In this document: positions 56,983 to 61,101 of the stretch, in pieces
How positions within the stretch are numbered: the stretch's first letter is position 1
Layout of the letters: each line of letters starts with the position of its first letter
From: an uncultured Flavobacteriales bacterium
Lineage (GTDB): Bacteria > Bacteroidota > Bacteroidia > Flavobacteriales_E > Vicingaceae
Length of the DNA stretch: 61,101 nucleotides
Assembly (NCBI GenBank): GCA_905479325.1
Contig: CAJQLW010000058.1
Location: 1-61,101, forward strand
Reading direction: 5' to 3'
Translations under genes and position numbers: made by a program
Notes under the pieces: model-generated
Told to the model about the DNA's origin: nothing
The model's database searches: none
The model's input: the letters and a program-made list of their open reading frames with translations, nothing else

Positions 56983-57606
56983 TTAACTTAAAATACTTTC
57001 TATTATCTCTAATGCACCCTGCGAAACAATTACTTTATTAGCGTTAACCAAATCGTAAGTGTTTACATCTGAAGGAGATACTACTTTAGCACCCTGCAAA
57101 TTTCGGGATGACAAATATATGTTTTTATTTGATTCAGAAACAACCATTAATGTTTTTTTATCATTGCATTTTAAGTTGCTCAAAATCTGACTGAACTCTC
57201 CAGTTTTTGGAGCATCCATTTGAAAATCTTCCAAAATAAGTAAGTCTCCTGACTTCGCTTTATGCGAAAAAGCAGAACATCTTGCTAAATTCTTAAGCTT
57301 CTTGTTTAACTTGAAAGAATAATTTCTAGGTCTTGGACCAAATACAGTACCACCACCTCTAAACAATGGAGACTTGATACTACCTGCTCTTGCAGTTCCT
57401 GTTCCCTTTTGCTTCTTAATCTTTCTTGTACTACCTGATATCTCTGCTCGTTCTTTAGACTTGCTTGTACCTTGTCTTTGATTAGCCAAGTACTGCTTTA
57501 CATCTAAATAAATAGCGTGATCATTTGGCTCAATAGCAAATATCGAATCCGATACATTTACTTTCTTACCAGACTTACCGTCTTTATTTAAAATACTTAA
57601 TTCCAT
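56983..57606 (-). CDS. rplD: 50S ribosomal protein L4
   Basis: 207 residues. Its long loop reaches the exit tunnel; in E. coli it represses the S10 operon. Here the loop is KKQKGTGTARAGSIKSPLFRGGGTVFGPRPR, split by normal L4 globular segments (VKQYLANQRQGTSKSKERAE; ALEIIESILS at the end). It is placed between rplC and rplW. Confidence 0.98.
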   Translation of the reverse strand: MELSILNKDGKSGKKVNVSDSIFAIEPNDHAIYLDVKQYLANQRQGTSKSKERAEISGSTRKIKKQKGTGTARAGSIKSPLFRGGGTVFGPRPRNYSFKLNKKLKNLARCSAFSHKAKSGDLLILEDFQMDAPKTGEFSQILSNLKCNDKKTLMVVSESNKNIYLSSRNLQGAKVVSPSDVNTYDLVNANKVIVSQGALEIIESILS

Positions 57607-57624
57607 TTCTTAATCCTCCGTATT

Positions 57625-58239
57625 TTAGTTGTTGATGAGAACCATCGAACCGTTTGCACCTGGCACTGAGCCTTTAATTACTATTAAGTTCTTTTCGGCA
57701 TACACCTTAACAACTTTCAAGTTCTGAATCGTAACCTTGGCATTTCCCATTTGACCGGCCATTCGAGTACCTTTAAATACTCTAGATGGATCAGAACCTG
57801 CTCCGATAGAACCAGGAGCTCTTAATCTGTTGTGCTGACCATGAGTTGCATCACCTACACCAGAAAAACCATGTCTTTTAACAACACCTTGAAAACCTTT
57901 ACCTTTTGAAGTGGCGGTAACATCTACCCACATTCCTTCTTCAAAAACATCAACGGTTATTTCATCACCTACTTTTCTATCTTCATAGCCTTGTACTTCT
58001 ACTAGCTTTCGCTTTGGAGTAGTATTAGCTTTCTTGAAGTGACCCATCATGGCAGCAGAAGTACTCTTCTCCTTTTTCTCACCATACGCGATCTGAACAG
58101 AATTGTAGCCATCTGTTTCTTCGGTTTTTACTTGCGTAATAACACAAGGACCGGCCTCTATAACTGTACATGGTATGTTTTTACCCTCGGTACTGAAGAC
58201 ACTAGTCATTCCTATTTTTTTTCCTAATAAACCTGGCAT
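57625..58239 (-). CDS. rplC: 50S ribosomal protein L3
   Basis: 204 residues. It is an early assembly protein whose loop approaches the peptidyl-transferase centre. Begins [20 protein letters not shown]. The conserved methylated-Gln loop is [29 protein letters not shown], close to [16 protein letters not shown]. It is complete, 19 nt after rpsJ. Confidence 0.98.
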   Translation of the reverse strand: MPGLLGKKIGMTSVFSTEGKNIPCTVIEAGPCVITQVKTEETDGYNSVQIAYGEKKEKSTSAAMMGHFKKANTTPKRKLVEVQGYEDRKVGDEITVDVFEEGMWVDVTATSKGKGFQGVVKRHGFSGVGDATHGQHNRLRAPGSIGAGSDPSRVFKGTRMAGQMGNAKVTIQNLKVVKVYAEKNLIVIKGSVPGANGSMVLINN

Positions 58240-58258
58240 TTTATTGCTTTAAAATTGT

Positions 58259-58564
58259 TTATACTTTAATTTCAACATCAACTCCACTTGGTAATTCAAG
58301 CTTCATTAAGGCATCTACTGTTTTTGAAGTAGAACTGTAGATATCAAGTAATCTCTTGTAAGAAGATAACTCAAACTGCTCTCTTGCCTTTTTGTTAACG
58401 TGAGGTGATTTCAATACTGTGTAAATTCTCTTTTGCGTTGGCAATGGAATTGGTCCACTTACAACAGCTCCAGTTGATTTAACAGTTTTAACTATTTTCT
58501 CAGCCGATTTATCAACTAAGTTGAAATCGTATGATTTAAGCTTTATTCGAATTTTCTGATTCAT
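58259..58564 (-). CDS. rpsJ: 30S ribosomal protein S10
   Basis: 101 residues from the ATG at 58564; the longer frame upstream overlaps fusA and is rejected. Begins [20 protein letters not shown], with [21 protein letters not shown] and the final [16 protein letters not shown]. It sits directly after fusA (13 nt), with no tuf gene between them, which is normal for Bacteroidota where tuf is elsewhere. Confidence 0.97.
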   Translation of the reverse strand: MNQKIRIKLKSYDFNLVDKSAEKIVKTVKSTGAVVSGPIPLPTQKRIYTVLKSPHVNKKAREQFELSSYKRLLDIYSSTSKTVDALMKLELPSGVDVEIKV

Positions 58565-58577
58565 GCTTTCTTTTATA

Positions 58578-60689
58578 TTAAGCTTGTACTTTTCCTTTAG
58601 CAACTGCAATTACTTCGTCTGAAACGTTTTTAGGTGCAGGGTCGAAGTGTGAGAACTCCATACTTGATGTTGCTCTACCTGAAGACATTGTTCTAAGTGC
58701 AGTAACGTAACCAAACATTTCTGACAATGGAACTTTTGCTTTCACAACTTTTGCTCCATTTCTGTCATCCATACCATCAACCTGTCCTCTTCTTCTGTTC
58801 AAGTCACCAACGATATCTCCCATGTTCTCTTCTGGAGTTACAACTTCCAACTTCATTATTGGCTCAAGCAATACTGGCTTCGATTTAGGAATTGCTTCTT
58901 TAAATGCCATCTTAGCAGCCAATTCAAATGACAATTGATCAGAATCTACTGCATGGAATGAACCATCAATTAAGGTCACTTTTAAACTATCCATTGGATA
59001 TCCTGCAAGAACTCCGTTCTTCATTGATTCTCTAAAACCTTTTTCTACTGAAGGAATAAATTCTTTTGGAATACGACCACCTTTGATTTCGTCTATGAAC
59101 TCTAAACCGTCAGCTTTTTCAGCATCAGCAACAGGCTCAATCTTAACAACGATATCAGCAAATTTACCTCTACCACCTGATTGCTTCTTGTAAACTTCTC
59201 TGTGATCAGTAGAACCTGATATTGCCTCCTTGTATGCTACCTGAGGAGCACCTTGGTTACAATCTACTTTAAATTCTCTTTTCAAACGGTCTAAAATAAT
59301 ATCCAAGTGTAACTCACCCATTCCACTCAATACAGTTTGACCTGAATCTTCATCTGTGTGAATTGTTAAGGTTGGATCTTCTTCGGATAATTTAGCCAAA
59401 GCCATTCCCATCTTGTCAACATCAGCTTGAGTTTTAGGCTCAATAGCAATTCCAATTACAGGGTCTGGGAAGTCCATTGATTCTAGTACAATCGGCTTTC
59501 CTATTTCGGTTAACGTATCTCCGGTTTTAATGTCTTTAAAACCAACTAATGCTCCAATGTCTCCTGCGTGTAGCTTATCAATTTGATTTTGCTTATTCGC
59601 GTGCATTTGGAAAATTCTTGAAATACGCTCCTTCTTCTGCGTTCTCATGTTCATTACGTATGAACCTGAATCCAACATTCCTGAATACGATCTAACAAAA
59701 CATAAACGACCAACAAACGGGTCAGTTGCAATTTTAAATGCTAAAGCTGCAAACGGCTCGTCAACTGAAGGCTTTCTTGACTCTTCTTTATCTGTATCTG
59801 GATTTGTACCAACGATAGCTTCCGTATCCATAGGTGAAGGAAGTAATTCCATCACATAGTTTAACATGGTCTGAACACCTTTATTCTTAAAGGCAGAACC
59901 ACAAAGCATCGGAACAATCTTTAATGAAATAGTTGCAGCTCTTAATGCATCTAATATTTCTCTTTCCGAAATTGAATCTGGATCTTCGAAATACTTCTCC
60001 ATTAAGGTATCGTCGAACTCAGCAATTGCCTCTAACAGATTTTCTCTGTATTGAGCTGCCTCTTCAACCATATCCTCAGGAATTGGAACTTCTTCGAATG
60101 TCATTCCCATATCATCCTCGTTCCAAATGATTCCTCGGTTATTCACCAAGTCAACCACTCCTTTGAAAGTTTCTTCTCCACCAATTGGTAATTGCAATGG
60201 CACAGCAGTACTACCCAACATTTCTTTTACTTGCTTACAAACCATTAAGAAGTTAGCCCCTTGACGGTCCATCTTATTAACGAAACCTAAACGAGCTACG
60301 TTATAGTTATCAGCTAGCCTCCAGTTCGTCTCTGATTGTGGCTCAACACCATCAACAGCAGAAAACAAGAAAACCAAACCATCTAATACTCTTAACGATC
60401 TGTTTACCTCAACCGTAAAATCAACGTGACCTGGAGTATCAATAATGTTTATGTGATACTCTTGATCTCTGTATTTCCAAAATACTGTTGTCGCAGCAGA
60501 AGTAATGGTAATACCTCTTTCTTGCTCTTGCTCCATCCAGTCCATTGTAGCGGCACCATCATGAACCTCTCCAATTTTGTGACTTACACCAGCATAATAC
60601 AATACTCTTTCAGTAGTTGTAGTTTTACCTGCATCAATGTGAGCAGCAATACCGATGTTTCTAGTAAGTGTTAAATCTCTTTTAGCCAT
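58578..60689 (-). CDS. fusA: Translation elongation factor G
   Basis: 703 residues. It drives ribosomal translocation with GTP. The G domain has [19 protein letters not shown] (P-loop), [21 protein letters not shown] and [10 protein letters not shown]. The later domains II-V include [31 protein letters not shown] and [18 protein letters not shown]. It is full length and lies between rpsG and rpsJ in the str operon. Confidence 0.98.
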   Translation of the reverse strand: MAKRDLTLTRNIGIAAHIDAGKTTTTERVLYYAGVSHKIGEVHDGAATMDWMEQEQERGITITSAATTVFWKYRDQEYHINIIDTPGHVDFTVEVNRSLRVLDGLVFLFSAVDGVEPQSETNWRLADNYNVARLGFVNKMDRQGANFLMVCKQVKEMLGSTAVPLQLPIGGEETFKGVVDLVNNRGIIWNEDDMGMTFEEVPIPEDMVEEAAQYRENLLEAIAEFDDTLMEKYFEDPDSISEREILDALRAATISLKIVPMLCGSAFKNKGVQTMLNYVMELLPSPMDTEAIVGTNPDTDKEESRKPSVDEPFAALAFKIATDPFVGRLCFVRSYSGMLDSGSYVMNMRTQKKERISRIFQMHANKQNQIDKLHAGDIGALVGFKDIKTGDTLTEIGKPIVLESMDFPDPVIGIAIEPKTQADVDKMGMALAKLSEEDPTLTIHTDEDSGQTVLSGMGELHLDIILDRLKREFKVDCNQGAPQVAYKEAISGSTDHREVYKKQSGGRGKFADIVVKIEPVADAEKADGLEFIDEIKGGRIPKEFIPSVEKGFRESMKNGVLAGYPMDSLKVTLIDGSFHAVDSDQLSFELAAKMAFKEAIPKSKPVLLEPIMKLEVVTPEENMGDIVGDLNRRRGQVDGMDDRNGAKVVKAKVPLSEMFGYVTALRTMSSGRATSSMEFSHFDPAPKNVSDEVIAVAKGKVQA

Positions 60690-60709
60690 TGCTATATTCT
60701 TGTCTGATA

Positions 60710-61101
60710 TTAAAATCTAAAATGAGAGAAAGCTTTGTTCGCCTCCGCCATTCTGTGCGTATCTTCTTTCTTTTTGTGAGCAGCACCTTCTTCTTTAGCA
60801 GCAGCCATAATTTCGTTTGCTAGCTTTTGAGCCATTGTCTTCTCATTTCTTTTCTTCGAGTAAAGAATTAACCACTTCATACCCATAGACGTTTTTCTAT
60901 CGTCTCTAATAGGTTGTGGTATTTGAAAGGTTGCCCCTCCAACTCTTCTACTTCGAACCTCAACAGCGGGAGTAACATTTGTCAATGCTTTTTTCCATGT
61001 TTCTAGGCCACCTTCTTCTACCTTCTCATCTACAATCGCCATAGCGTCATAGAAAATACTGTAGGCGATGCTCTTCTTTCCATGAAGCATCAAATTGTTT
61101 A
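60710..61101 (-). CDS. rpsG: 30S ribosomal protein S7 (5' end outside window)
   Basis: Only the last ~130 residues are visible; the frame is open to the window edge with [19 protein letters not shown], the S7 core in which the family has ~27 more N-terminal residues. Conserved [21 protein letters not shown] and [41 protein letters not shown] at the end. S7 starts assembly of the 30S head. Its start codon must be just outside the window; rpsL probably precedes it. Confidence 0.97.
   Translation of the reverse strand, partial: NNLMLHGKKSIAYSIFYDAMAIVDEKVEEGGLETWKKALTNVTPAVEVRSRRVGGATFQIPQPIRDDRKTSMGMKWLILYSKKRNEKTMAQKLANEIMAAAKEEGAAHKKKEDTHRMAEANKAFSHFRF

Overview
The window looks like a chromosomal segment of a low-GC Bacteroidota bacterium, most likely a member of the Flavobacteriales. 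The signs are type IX secretion (T9SS) C-terminal sorting tails on several large secreted proteins, Bacteroidota-type -7 promoter boxes (TAnnTTTG), start codons mostly without a Shine-Dalgarno sequence, FadL/OmpP1-like and SPOR-domain envelope proteins, and a ribosomal array followed by carA-eno-gltA. No rRNA genes, insertion sequences, phage genes, CRISPR array or replication origin were seen. There is one tRNA (Glu).

Layout. 1-3617: end of a T9SS cargo gene, a subtilisin-like T9SS protease and a metallophosphatase. 3670-4012: rpsT and tRNA-Glu (minus). 4215-5722: a GT-C membrane glycosyltransferase whose last ~22 codons are out of frame. 5706-10888: an unknown protein and proS (minus), then a Trp/Asn-rich lipoprotein and a FadL-like porin (plus). 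10947-12849: a LysM glucosaminidase and a PLP enzyme (minus). 12915-16919: DUF5522, urocanate hydratase, a small membrane protein, an Xre/RES toxin-antitoxin pair and an rRNA pseudouridine synthase. 16916-22251: photolyase, TetR-SDR-MBL operon (the MBL gene has an amber stop), flavoprotein. 22326-30049: NhaC-like antiporter, two SPOR-containing envelope proteins, a CtpA-type protease, a DUF1573 protein. 30393-34580: two tandem Omp28-type T9SS proteins. 34663-39884: xerD back-to-back with aroQ, a thioredoxin-like protein, RidA, a BamA/TamA-type barrel and UbiD. 39966-43773: gltA, eno, carA. 43874-61101: the str/S10/spc/alpha ribosomal super-operon from rpsG (cut by the window edge) to rplQ, all on the minus strand.

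How the genes work together. The right-hand 18 kb is essential translation and secretion machinery, closed by a terminator after rplQ and followed by carbamoyl-phosphate, glycolytic and TCA genes. The left and centre are mainly cell-envelope functions: T9SS cargo, outer-membrane barrels, peptidoglycan-related SPOR/LysM proteins and a periplasmic protease. Small stress or regulatory modules (TetR-SDR-MBL, Xre/RES, photolyase) lie among them.

I did not find a clearly new multi-gene system. The most useful second looks are three coding lesions (a frameshift in the GT-C gene, a TGG-to-TAG change in the MBL gene, and a poly-A length mismatch at the start of an Omp28 paralog), a gene with no ordinary start codon (probable ATT), two -7 boxes directly abutting between xerD and aroQ, a TetR operator covering its own promoter and start codon, and several -7 boxes so close to start codons that leaderless mRNAs are likely.
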